Source: Terana coerulea (lineage: Eukaryota > Basidiomycota > Agaricomycetes > Polyporales > Phanerochaetaceae). From it: 28,011 bases of DNA. A program made the translations under genes and the position numbers. Shown here piece by piece: positions 18,575 to 28,011 of the stretch. Each line of letters begins with the position of its first letter. Position 1 is the first letter of the stretch. The stretch spans positions 1-28,011 of the forward strand of contig JAKOGH010001157.1 of the NCBI GenBank assembly GCA_024811115.1. Reading direction: 5' to 3'. Below the pieces are notes generated by a model. The model saw nothing but the letters and a program-made list of their open reading frames with translations, was not told where the DNA came from and searched no databases.

Positions 18575-20347
18575 ATGGAAGCAGTCTACCATCTATCATT
18601 ACGTGGATGGCAGAAATGCTGGAATATTTTGCACGCAAGACTGAAGCAAGAAGAGACGAAAGCCGCACGGAGAAGGGCGCTAATCATATGGTGGCGGATG
18701 TCCGAATCGACGCGCGGGCCTCCGGCCCTGGATCCACCTCTGCTTTATACCACCACAGCATCCACCGCTGACGCGGAAAGCAAACGCGATACGAACCACG
18801 ACTCAAGTGTAAGTTAACGTCGCCTGTTCATTCTCGATTCTCATCCAATGCCTGCTTGAGTTAGGCTCTCGCACAGACAGTTGGTTCTGAAGAGTCTACA
18901 GCAATGGCAGCAGCTCGGTTGCCGGTGGAAATCATGGACAGATTTTTGTCGTATCTCGATTATATATCGGAAGCCTATGAAATCAACGAAGACGATGCCG
19001 TGAACGAAAAGCTGTCCAGACGAGACCTCAAGGCTTGTTCTCTCATATCTGCGATGTGGACTGACATCGCACGCCGCCGACTCTTCCGTGTCGTGTGGAC
19101 GAGCTTCCAAGAGCGTCCGTCCGACATCCCCGATCACCTGTACAGTCATCCTCGACTCGAAGCCTTCTTGGTACTTTTGGCAGCAAATCCATTGATTGCC
19201 AATAGTATATGTCATCTACGGCTGCGTATACCACTATCCTGGGCGGCGTCGGCACTGCCCCATTCCGAGGTCTACGATGTCGACCGACATGTACTTGCAA
19301 ACGTGCTGGAAAGTCTCCCACGGCTTAGCACACTCAGTCTGGCGAACATCGCAGTTACCCATAGCAGCGTGGATTCATCCAATAACCTAGTATCGCGAAA
19401 GATTACACCTATCCGACTCCATTCGCTAAACCTCATCAACGGACTTCACGGCTCCTACGCACAATCCTCATTTGGCTCATTGCACCAGACTCTAGGTCTT
19501 ATCGGCGATGTCGGTACGCTGTACATGAGCAACTACGCCGTGTGTGCCGATGAGCCCACAGCAGACTTCACGGCGCTACCCTTCCGCGTAAAGTCTCTCA
19601 TCACCGCCAACGTCCACACGGAGCCCCTCACGCCAATTCTTTCCACTACGCTATCCAAGTGTGTGACCCAACCATTAACAAAGCTTGTGCTTGGGAAGGT
19701 CCCGGAGAGACTTCTCGCCAGCTTACAGGCCGCTCTTGTGGCCTCAGCAGCTACTCTTGTCTGCTTTCATATTGGTCTGGACTACCGGCAACGGGAGACT
19801 GTACCAGGTAACGCCACTCCCTTCATGCATGCTGTCAGCGTGCTAAATATGAGCCCTACATGGTACAGATTTCGGCAACACGATTGACCTCGGCGTCTGC
19901 CACGCTCTGCAGAGCCTTGGCTGCACAATCAAGTTGATAGATATCGGGCTCGGCTCTTTCTGGACGGGGCTCAGGTATTTTATACCGCTGATAAAACCGC
20001 AGGATATACATCCTCATTCGACGCTCCGGCGTGTATCGGTGCACCTCCACATAAATGACACATTCGACCATAGGAAGTTGCTTTACAATGCCGACCTTCG
20101 ACAGGAACTGGAAACCAGGCTTTCACTTTTCTCTAAACTTCGAGAATTTCTGGTAGTGTTTCTAGATCCCGATACGTGGGTGCCCCACATCGTCGTTCTC
20201 TCCGTTCTCTCTGAAGTCCACACCGCCTTTCCCCTCTTAGACGAGCAGGGGCTTGTGCGTGTTGTCGATCATTCCCAGATGGAGAGTGGTGCCTCTATTC
20301 ATCATCTTTATATGGACAAAAATGAACCCTGCGACAACAATGCGTGA
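18575..20347 (+). CDS. F-box-like protein of unit B (intact)
   Basis: Exons 18575-18808, 18865-19807 and 19869-20347 join in frame (introns 56 nt GTAAGT/TTAG and 61 nt GTAACG/ACAG) for 551 residues. A shorter 460-residue form would start at the ATG at 18904. The short start coincides with the paralogue's beginning, while exon 1 has no counterpart in unit A, so its coding status is less certain. The F-box-like region reads RLPVEIMDRFLSYLD, then DLKACSLISAMWTDIARRRLFRVV, the classic alpha-helical F-box followed by the LFR motif seen in agaricomycete F-box proteins. The rest (GDVGTLYMSNYAVC, TLRRVSVHLHI) is probably a repeat-type substrate-binding region. F-box proteins link substrates to the SCF ubiquitin ligase through Skp1; the target here is unknown. 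No frame defects were seen. Confidence 0.82.
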
Positions 20348-21751
20348 GACTATGATTCTCTACCTACCAGTCATACTACTACTTGCCCTATTGAATGTGG
20401 TCCATTTCCGATGATGTCTTTCCTATCTATTGCTGCTAAGCTGATATACCTCTTACATTTACCCATATGGCACGAAAGTAAGTATTGTACTTACCTTGAG
20501 CCCCCACCCAGTGATCCCCCGGTCTGAGTCGCCAGCTATATGTATGTTTGCTTAGCTCTGCTTGATACTCGTCCCCAGACCCCTCTCCGGGCTCTCCCGT
20601 CATTTGTGGCCTGTTTCGTCTTTCATTCTACCCGATTTAGCCCTCGCAGCCTCTGTCGTTATCCGACACGTTCCGAGCCAATCCTCCCGCTTTACTCGTC
20701 CCTCGCAGCCTCGGGCGGTGTCTGACCGATCAAGCCGCCCGTTCCCCGGGCCAATCCCATTTATTGTATTTACGCACTTCGCTAGTTTCTGTTGCGTATA
20801 TATCCCGGGTTTACTAGCATTGACCAGCCTCGCAGCGGACTAGTACTGGTACTCGCCCAACGCCATCCTCTCTCAACATTCAACGCCACCCACCAAACGC
20901 CACCCTAGGCTGCTCCCTGGAGCGAAGCGAAGACGCCCCTTTCTCCCTTTCTGTCTGACCCGTCTTAACCCTCGGAGCTTCTGGCGATGTCTGGCGTTCC
21001 GTGGCCTGCCGCTTCTGCCAGTTTTAGGCAAGTATTTATGCGTCTCCCTGCTCTCTGGTGCATATATATACGACTTGGCCCCTCCAGTGTGTACTGGCAA
21101 GCAGCGCTGTATATTCTATTTAATTTAATTACATTGCAACCGTAATACTGTACTAAGCTGGTTGTAGCTGTAGCTGTAGCCGTAGCTTCACCGCCGGCAC
21201 CTTTGTATCAGACAGCCTTGCCCAACGCCACCCTAACCCAACACCAGGCTAGGAGCCTCCCAGAGCGAAGCGAAGGCGCCTCTTGTATTACATTGTCCAT
21301 ATAGTCTTAGTGTGCACAATTACTTGATGCTACATATTCTGATACTACAGCAGACGGAATGCGCTGCAATACTTGAGCACTTGCGGTGACAGTTAGCGTA
21401 CTCTGATTGGTTGAACGATGCGAGGTTTTTGAGGGTCCCACTTCCGTTTGGGGACCCCGAGAAGAAGAAGGGCCCTCCGCGACAAGTCGATGTTCCTGCA
21501 GTATGCACCGAACATCAATTAACCAGGCCTCAGGCTACAGTAACGTTATGCCATCGACTATTCTCAATCTACCGTCGTTATCACCGCCTAGACAGCAGTC
21601 ATTGCCAAAATGATTCTCAGAAACGACTACATGGATTCGCGCGCGCTGCCAAGACCAATGCAGGCCCCCTAACTTCCCTTTCTACACTTTCTACCCTCCG
21701 CAACAGTCTGGACGACGCTGAAGGAGAGTTAAGAAGCGAGCTGCAGGCGAA
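20348..21751. other. Intergenic, pyrimidine-rich, with diverged direct repeats
   Basis: No supported gene. 20490-21280 contains the direct repeats described separately and two TATATAT boxes. A (TGTAGC)n-like run occurs at about 21164-21186 (GTAGCTGTAGCTGTAGC). 21290-21751 shows nothing beyond the likely promoter region of the MFS gene. Confidence 0.4.
20700..21280 (+). repeat. Two diverged direct-repeat modules, possible LTR remnants
   Basis: Module 1 (about 20700-20940) and module 2 (about 20960-21280) share the same order of blocks. These are CTCG[CG]AGC followed by GGCGRTGTCTG; TATTTAYGC; GYRTATATAT; CCCAACGCCA; and finally CTCCC[TA]GGAGCGAAGCG or its AGAGCGAAGCG variant followed by AAGRCGCC or AAGGCGCC. 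Spacing differs by insertions. A TATA box in each module suggests old LTR or promoter duplication. No retrotransposon coding sequence lies nearby. Confidence 0.45.
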
Positions 21752-23670
21752 ATGGCGTCAGAAGAGAGCCCGCTGATAGGGGAGCAAGTTGATGAGGGTG
21801 TGAGGGAGCATCGGCGAGGACGTGTATGAGAGGTTTATACCCGCGCAGAAGAGGACCATAACGGCTCTCATATCCCTGGCGGGATTGCTCCCATGTACGT
21901 TACTCCTTTAGTCTGATCTGTGCGCTGTGCTAACGCTCGATGCGCATACAGTATTTGTGTCGGGGACGTTTATCCCATCCATTCCGAACATTGCCAAAGA
22001 TCTGAGGACGACTGGTGCGGTAGTGAGGTGAGTCTACTGTATTCGTGAAAGTCAAGCATTCATGACCAACTGAGGATGTCTTCAGCTTAGCCGTGAGCCT
22101 GTCAGTATTCGCCAACGCTCTCGGAAGTCTCCTTTGGGCAACATATTCAAGTTATTGTGCGTGTCTCATCTTCAAGCGTCAGTTGGTCTTTTTGCTAACT
22201 TGTCGTCCTCGGCTTTAGACGGACGCAATCCTATATATCTAGCCTCCATTGCATTTGAAGCTGTTGGATCACTAGGCGTTGCTACTTCTCGAACTCTCGG
22301 AGCCCTTCTCGCATGGCGGGTGTTGCAAGCATTCGGTGCTTCGAGTGGTCTCTCAGTCGGTGTCGGTGTGATAGGCGACATCTACAAGCTCGAAGAGCGG
22401 GGTGCAGCCTCTGGGATATTCTTCGCCGTACGTCGCGGCTTTTCTTACCCGCACTTTTCACTCTCATCCCGCTCCTGCAATCCCTGCAGGCTGTTCTCCT
22501 TGGCGCCGCCCTCGCACCATTTGTCGGCGGTACAGCGTCGTACTGCTACTAGTGGCGAGGAGTTCAGTACGGCTTGTGCGGTTTCGCCATCTTCTGCTGG
22601 ATCCTCACGATTCTACGACAGCCTGAGACTAGCCAACCGGGCGCGAGGGGCATCAACAAAGCACGCGCCAACGGCGATAAGGTTGGCTGGGTCTGGCTGA
22701 ATCCGTTGAAGAGTCTTGGTTTGCTATGGAGCCCGAATGTTCTATTTCTGGTAAGTGAGCATTGCATGATGCGTCTCGTGGCTTTACTGAGCATAGCTGT
22801 CCAGGCTATGGAAGGAGCTTTCGTGCTGTTAACTGATTATAGTGAGCTCGTGTTATTATATCACCAGTCGTCCTACGCATTCTGATATGTATAAGCCCTG
22901 ACTGTCCCCATCGCCTTCACGATCGGCAAGAAGTGTAATATCACCAACGAGGCTTTGCTTGGAGCGCTCTGCATACCGCTCGGGCTCGGAAACTGCGGTG
23001 CGCTCACAAGAGCTGTTGCCTATGGAGGAGTTACTGATGCTCCTGGGGATAGTTGGCGCACCACTTGCGGGTGCCCTCTCCGACAGGCTCGTTGTCAAGT
23101 GGCGGAAGCGGCGTGCCAGCAAGTGGGTCCCTGAGGACCGCCTCCGCGCTACTCTGCCCGGAGCGTTCGCGATGGTCCCCTGCTCGATCTTGTTCTCGGG
23201 ACTTGCTACGCAGTACGTCAACGGACGACTAGGCCTCACTTTCAGCCTTATCCTATTGTTCATGAACGGCTTGGGTGTGAGTAGTGCTAATTTTGTCGTA
23301 CTCACCTGTCCTAATCGACGCGTGTGGCAGGTCGACTTCGTGCTGAGTCCAGCAGCAGCCTACCACGTTGACATCCTCCATGACCGGAGCGCTGAGGTTA
23401 CTGCCGCTGGCATGTACGTCCACTTAGCGCTGTCATGTGGAGCCATTCTCAAAGTTTGCTGTTACAGGTGCTTCCGGGGTGCTTTTGTTGCGATCTCCGT
23501 CGCGTTTATCCTACCATCCATCAACACATATGACGTTTCATTTACCAATGCTGTTATTGCCGTTGTCTCGATGATAGGTGCCGTGTAAGCACATTACTTC
23601 ATAGTAGTACAGCTGGAACCCTGACCACAGTTCATGTTTGCACAGGCTCATCTGGAGTCTGAGCCGATAA
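21752..23670 (+). pseudogene. Major facilitator superfamily transporter (DHA1/multidrug-like), with one frameshift and one in-frame stop
   Basis: Eleven exons fit the family: 21752-21894, 21952-22027, 22086-22156, 22219-22427, 22490-22750, 22805-22841, 22896-22997, 23053-23276, 23331-23413, 23468-23584 and 23646-23670 (introns 54-62 nt). The joined reading is about 448 residues with the usual twelve helices. Landmarks are VYERFIPAQKRT, LFVSGTFIPSIPNIAKDL, VLQAFGASSGLSVGVGVIGD, IYKLEERGAASG, GALSDRLVVKWRKRR and VDFVLSPAAAYHVDI. It would export small molecules across the plasma membrane by proton exchange. Two defects: a +1 shift near 21795-21815 between the ATG segment and VYERF, and TAG at 22550-22552 where relatives have Ser in the Y-S-W-R motif. 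All other junctions are perfect, so loss is recent or the two sites are assembly errors. Confidence 0.82.
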
Positions 23671-23733
23671 AGTATGGCAATGATAGGTTCCGCGCGTGGG
23701 CTGATGTTGGCTTTACCACTCTGAGGGACAATT

Positions 23734-24340
23734 AGGGGGGTTCAGAGTGGACGAAAGGTCAATTCTGAGGTCGATTCCAAAGTCGATTCGAATGAGAACC
23801 GACTTCCCAGAATAGGGCGCTTCCGCGTCCTGGAAAGTCGATTCTGGCCAGAATCGACAAGTTGTCGAACCGACTCCGGAGTCGGTTCGCACCTCGATTC
23901 TAAGGTCAATTTGAGCTGTCCCCTACCTGTTCTGCTCCCTCCCGCCCTAAATAAATTCATAGGACTGTCGTGTCAATTTATTAATACACTCTAGGACCGA
24001 CTGTTGCCACAAGAAGTGAAAGATGCACCATTCTCCCCATACTGAGTGAGCTGGCATGCGATTCTCAGCTTTCTATGGGCCAAAATATAAATTTCTGCCT
24101 AGCTTCGAATATTCACAGCTCTGGCTACATTTTTCTCTCACAATGTTTTTGTAATGTGTACTAGGTGATGTGTAGGCAAGGTCACGATGTGTAGGTATGA
24201 ATCGCTGAAGAATCGACTTTTTAGGAAGGGGTTCAGAGTTGAAATTGATTCTGATGTCAATTCAAGTAACTTTTGCTAATGAGAATCGACTTCAGAATCG
24301 ACCTCAGAATCGATGTTTTCGTCCAACTCTGAACTCCTCT
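23734..24340. mobile_element. Inverted-repeat (MITE-like) element, about 607 bp, with GTCGATTCTGA subterminal repeats
   Basis: Left end AGGGGGGTTCAGAGT then GGACGAAA; right end, read inversely, AGAGGAGTTCAGAGTT then GGACGAAA. Both continue into repeated TC[AG]ATTCTGAGGTCGATTC-type motifs. ATT (or ATTAG, depending on where the end is set) flanks both sides (23731 and 24341). There is no coding capacity. The superfamily is undecided; the short duplication would fit several. Confidence 0.75.
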
Positions 24341-24856
24341 ATTAGTAGACCTGCTTCTTGTTAAATTTGCTTATAGCTGTATATTATGCTCTTTCGGAAC
24401 CTTGTATCCTCGAACTTAGGCATCTGTGCTGTTGGTAGAGGATTTTTCAGTATCGTGATTGGAGGTATCTCTAGGCCCTAGTGTCAGTTAATATTCCTCA
24501 ACATTTTTCAACAGATAAACCTGATCATGGGTTCATGCTATTTTACGATACTTCGTAAAGCTCAGTGGCTTGGGACGACTCACAAACAATTACATAAGCA
24601 CAGGAAGTGTGGCGCACGCCGAGCTTGATCTCAGATCTTAACTCCGGTCTCCGAGATCCGGATCGGCGGTGTGACGTCCCCCGCCTTTGCCGCCGCCCCT
24701 TTCCTCACTGGTCTCAGCATCGCAACTGTGAGTACCGCCCTCTCTCCGCAGCCGCAGCGTCCATTTCAACGGCAGTGTGCTACAAGTAGCCGCTGTGTCG
24801 TTTGTCTTGGATTGCATGTTGACGTTCCCATGCCATCCAGAAGAAACCCGCTGCAG
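24341..24856. other. Intergenic, promoter side of the C2-domain gene
   Basis: About 515 bp of mixed composition. Near 24680-24856 a 5' leader is likely, since the frame of the C2 gene is open upstream of its ATG without motif content. A minus-strand ORF (24638-25309) is an antisense shadow. Nothing else seen. Confidence 0.35.
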
Positions 24857-26311
24857 ATGTCGAGTCTGCTCAGCCAAGTCCGTCGGTCCGTCGATAATGC
24901 CAAGGCGGAGGTTCATGATCGTGCGCATGAGTTCGCCCAGAAGCATAATGTCGAGACGAAATACGTCGACGTAACGTTCCACTTCATTGGCGCAAATGGG
25001 ATCCCGAAGATGGACGTGGTGGGTACGGCTGATCCGTACTTTATCGCCAAGCTCGATAATAACATCAAATTCGTGTAAGTTAATAGTGACACCTTCAGTG
25101 CGGGAGAACCACTCACTTCTTGTCGCAGATCGACAGTTCAGGTCAACACCCTCAGTCCAGTTTGGAATGAGTATTGGATGGTCAAGAATGTGCCCGAGCA
25201 TTGCCAACCTGCACGTCGAGGTGATGGACAAGGACGACGGGGTGATTACCGACGACATTGTTGGTAATTTCAATACCACTGTATCCCCAGGAGCGAAAGA
25301 GTTTACCATTCAGTCGCCTTCGATTCGACGGAGCAGGGGCACGTTTTGGATGAAGGTATGCTATGGCCTGAACATACGAGGGCATCAGAAACTAACGGAG
25401 AGGTTTCAGATAGAAGCCACACCTTCGCAGGACCAGAAAGCAGACAAGAGGCCGTATATCTTCGACGGCCCAATCCGCTTCTCCCGCCATTTCTCCCCGA
25501 CTATCGGTCGCCTGACGAACCTGGACGACGCCCGCCTGTATTCAACATGGAAAATGTTCTTGCGTGGTGTTCGTCTTCACTTTAGCGACGACGAGACGCA
25601 GCATTGGAACACGAACTACAAGGCTGCGCAGGCGATCTTCCAGAACCCGGGCTCGATAGCTGTGCGGACGACGATACAAGCCGGCCACCGAATGCTGTAC
25701 GCTCGCACGACGTCCGAACGGCTTTGGGGTCATCAGCGACGTGAAAGACGTCATCACCCTCCCTGCACGGCGGCAAAGAAGGCACCGTCGCTGCGCACCG
25801 CGTCAAGCCGGCCGTCTACACGTACATTCTCGCCGTGGACGACGACTCCTTCCGCTTCTCCGAGACGGGCGCCGCTTTCTTTGTGGACTTCGCGTCGAAG
25901 CATGCCCTGCACGCGAACTGCGCGGAGGCGGTGCGCTACTCGGGCGAGTTCCACCCGCGGCCTGCGGGCGGCTGGGAGCACTTTGACGACGCGACGCCGG
26001 ACGACGCGGTGCAGTGGGAGCTGGTCATCGACAACAACTCGGGGACGTACTCGCCCAACCCGATGCTCTTGCCGAACCTGAAGGAGCTCCTGGAGTACAA
26101 TTTCCCCGGGTTCAAGATCTACGCATACGACTTCAACGACCCGCGACTGAAGGAGAGTCGGGAGGCATGCCGGGCGTACGCCCTGAACAAGCGTGGCGTG
26201 CAACAAGATGAGCTGCAGCCGCATACGCACGGCGAGGAGACGTTGTTGCAGGACGCATCGAGGCAACCTAGCGTTAGCATCGAGGGTGGGACGCCGCAGA
26301 TGCTCACCTAG
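24857..26311 (+). CDS. C2-domain protein, three +1 frame shifts that together restore frame
   Basis: Exons 24857-25074, 25129-25355 and 25410-26311 (introns 54 and 54 nt; GTAAGT/GCAG, GTATGC/TTTCAG with ACTAAC branch). The ATG gives MSSLLSQVRRSVDNAK. A C2 domain follows: VDVTFHFIGANGIPKMDVVG then TADPYF (about residues 37-62), and VNTLSPVWNEYW, then EVMDKDDGVITDDIVG. Asp residues 53 and 59 and the D-K-D-D run match calcium-binding loops, so calcium-dependent membrane binding is likely. The long C-terminal part (GPIRFSRHFSPTIGRL; FKIYAYDFNDPRL) is conserved in fungal C2 proteins as I recall, function unknown. Extra bases occur near 25202, 25708 and 25763 (frames 2, 0, 1, 2). Without them the product is about 447 residues. 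Codon use is uniformly GC-ending across all three shifts. Confidence 0.78.
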
Positions 26312-26561
26312 ACGCAGTCTGTTTCACGGCCGGACCTTCACCCACGGCGATACCCATTCTACTCTATCTATCTAACGAACGTCTTGCTGCAAGAGATATA
26401 TAAGGACAGTGGTGTTGGCTTGATATACTTACTGTTGTAGATCTATATGTTCGCGTTGCTACGACTCACCACTAGAATACAAGCTGTATAAACGGAGAAG
26501 GACTCGCCTATCTCAGTACAAATCCCCGTCACGGCCCCCGAAATCTACGCCAGAGCTTACT
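26312..26561. other. 3' flank of the C2 gene, no gene seen
   Basis: This 250-bp AT-richer stretch lies between the C2 stop and a weak minus-strand ORF end. Convergent ends would be expected here. Confidence 0.35.
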
Positions 26562-26888
26562 CTATATTTGTCCAAGCATTCCAGCCGTGGTGTCGGCCAC
26601 AGAATTCCGTTCGTCATGAAGGTAATCCGTATCGATATCTTTCTGCTTATGTGAGAGATTCTTTACAATTCCTATTCCAGCTCGCACGGATGCATTATCT
26701 TTTTGTAACTCCACCACGTCTACAGTGTCATCCGCGAGATTCTCGCTCTTGCTGTGAGACATGCGCTCGGTCTCGGCAACCAAAAGGCACTCGTGCGGGT
26801 GTACTTCCACGGACTTGCCAATGAAGCTCGACGTACGGTATATTTGGGTGCGGTATTGGTCTCGCTTGCAGAGCCCCGTTGATTCCAT
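26562..26888 (-). CDS. Weak hypothetical coding segment, possible last exon
   Basis: An open frame of 108 codons from ATG 26888, containing SSFIGKSVEVHPHECLLVAE and a polar, acidic C-terminus (DDTVDVVELQKDN). Its composition resembles the cytosolic tail that ends fungal 7-TM proteins. No transmembrane exons were found upstream on the minus strand, and TGA lies a few codons before the ATG. It could be a small gene, a surviving last exon or chance. Confidence 0.25.
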   Translation of the reverse strand: MESTGLCKRDQYRTQIYRTSSFIGKSVEVHPHECLLVAETERMSHSKSENLADDTVDVVELQKDNASVRAGIGIVKNLSHKQKDIDTDYLHDERNSVADTTAGMLGQI

Positions 26889-26940
26889 GTCTTCTCCTAC
26901 TTCTCACTTGTATACAAAGGCATTGTCCGACTCGCACTGA

Positions 26941-27817
26941 ATGAGAGAAGGTCTGGCAGGGTCCCTGGCTGATGTACCTCAGCTGGCCTCATGTAGTGAT
27001 AGTGCCGGATCGATCCTCTCAGTGGAGTATGCGACTACCCCTCGATTCTACCTCCACATCGAACAATGGGCTGATAGGAAGGCTAGCCCGGTTTTGGACA
27101 TGTGTACGATGCGTGGGCATCATGGAGTTTGTATGGCAACTTTGGCCCTCAGGGTATAATTGCATGAGCGCTTGGTACACTCGTTGCGGGGCAGCCTGCA
27201 CCTTCTGGCGTGCTGATACCTGAATTGCCGAGAGATGCATGTGTCTGTTCCGTGGGCTATGCTACATTCTGATCTTCTGCAAAACGTGTCTCCTCCTGCC
27301 CAGTGCTTGCTGGCAAATGAAAACCTCCGAGTTCTAGTTAGGCTTGAAGTTAGTGATTGCCGCTTTGGGAAGGAGACCCCCGAGACCCTTCACCGCTGGT
27401 GGCAGTCTCCAAGTTTCTGTGGTGATCAGTAATTTCTGAAAATTTAAGCGCGCTATTATGAACATGTTACATGCTTCCAGGCGCATTCTGCTGAGATGGT
27501 GTGCCGGGATAGCCATAAGCTGTGAGGACTGCGCCGCTGCGATGCGAACTTGTATCAAGCGCCCGACATATTTGGGCATGCTTCCTGGGGTCCCCCTTAC
27601 ATACCTCCACCTCGTGGGCGACCTTGCCACCTACTTCTTCCTCGAGTCGTTGTGGGCGAAAGCTCTCGGCGAATTTCCACTTCTACGCCCCCGATTGCTC
27701 TTGATTCACTACCTGCTGTCTTTGGGCCGATGTTTTTCTGATTTTTGGGACCTACAACTCGGATTTGCTGTGAGCACGCTTTTTGTCTCGCACCATGTCG
27801 TTGACGACGCATCCTGA
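26941..27817 (+). pseudogene. Possible remnant of a leucine-rich, F-box-type protein
   Basis: Short open segments on the plus strand read like pieces of the C-terminal half of agaricomycete F-box/LRR proteins: LEVSDCRFGKETPETLHRWW (27235-27432 frame) and PLTYLHLVGDLATYFFLESL (27458-27817). They are in different frames, with stops and no clear introns between. A separate segment at 26941-27159 has no recognised motif. I treat this as a likely degenerate gene. Confidence 0.3.
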
Positions 27818-28011
27818 CCTTCGACCCGCCCACAAGTGCTGCTTTTGCCCTCCCGATACTATGGATACCTTTTCTGCGCCATCTGAAAAGTATCGGAACC
27901 ACTTTATTGGCGAGGAATCCCCATCGGCTGCATGTCCCAGCCACTACTCTCACACGACACAAGACACTCCTTCGCTGGAGCCCTGGTTGTACAGCGAGAA
28001 CCCATTTTCGT
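27795..28011 (+). CDS. Possible 5' end of a gene running off the right edge
   Basis: ATG at 27795 opens a frame that stays open for 72 codons to the window end (MSLTTHPDLRPAHKCCFCPP...). It is polar with a CCFC cluster. A second frame is also open over most of this stretch, so the choice is uncertain. No family recognised. Confidence 0.25.
   Translation, partial: MSLTTHPDLRPAHKCCFCPPDTMDTFSAPSEKYRNHFIGEESPSAACPSHYSHTTQDTPSLEPWLYSENPFS

Noticed and set aside
22530..22552. GTACAG...CTACTAG as a 23-nt intron that would remove the TAG in the MFS gene
   Set aside because: It is far shorter than any other intron here (50 nt or more), and it would delete the conserved Y-S residues before WR.
24638..25309. 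A 223-codon minus-strand ORF over the start of the C2 gene
   Set aside because: It is an antisense shadow. The plus strand carries a recognisable C2 domain and matching introns.

Overview
The window looks like nuclear DNA of a filamentous basidiomycete, most likely an Agaricomycete. The genes are split by many short introns (50-63 nt, donors GTRNGT-like, CTRAY branch sites, YAG acceptors). Protein families are fungal: DUF92/TMEM19, a MYND zinc finger, an MFS drug/proton antiporter-like carrier, a C2-domain protein, F-box-like proteins and a 7-TM family that I know only as an unnamed agaricomycete family. No rRNA, tRNA or CRISPR was seen.

Layout. 1-1052 is the 3' part of a gene ending in two winged-helix-like repeats. 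1443-2585 encodes a basic, probably nuclear protein with two phosphodegron-like motifs. A MYND zinc-finger gene with very small exons lies on the minus strand at 3422-4407. A decayed copy of the 3' end of the 1443-2585 gene is at 4552-4811. 5245-6432 is an intact four-exon DUF92/TMEM19 gene.

The core (6673-20347) is a tandem duplication of a two-gene unit: a 7-TM gene followed by an F-box-like gene. In unit A the 7-TM gene (6673-7918) is intact, but the F-box gene (8645-11419) is broken by frameshifts, a hAT-like element in an exon and a TA-flanked inverted-repeat element in its intron. In unit B the 7-TM gene (14684-17337) is broken by two frameshifts and a 1377-bp CACTA-like element, while the F-box gene (18575-20347) is intact. 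Each unit has thus lost the opposite member, leaving one working copy of each. A second, inverted, nearly identical copy of the intron element (13785-14489) lies between the units, beside an unrecognised small gene (12831-13489).

Right of the duplication are diverged direct repeats (20700-21280), an MFS transporter gene with a frameshift and an in-frame TAG (21752-23670), another short inverted-repeat element (23734-24340) and a C2-domain gene with three separate +1 shifts that together restore its frame (24857-26311). The last 1.7 kb holds only weak coding fragments.

At least four unrelated non-autonomous DNA-transposon families are present. Several otherwise well-conserved genes carry single-base shifts, so base-level assembly error must be excluded before calling those genes dead. 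The insertions and the paralogue-confirmed breaks in the duplicated units are much firmer.
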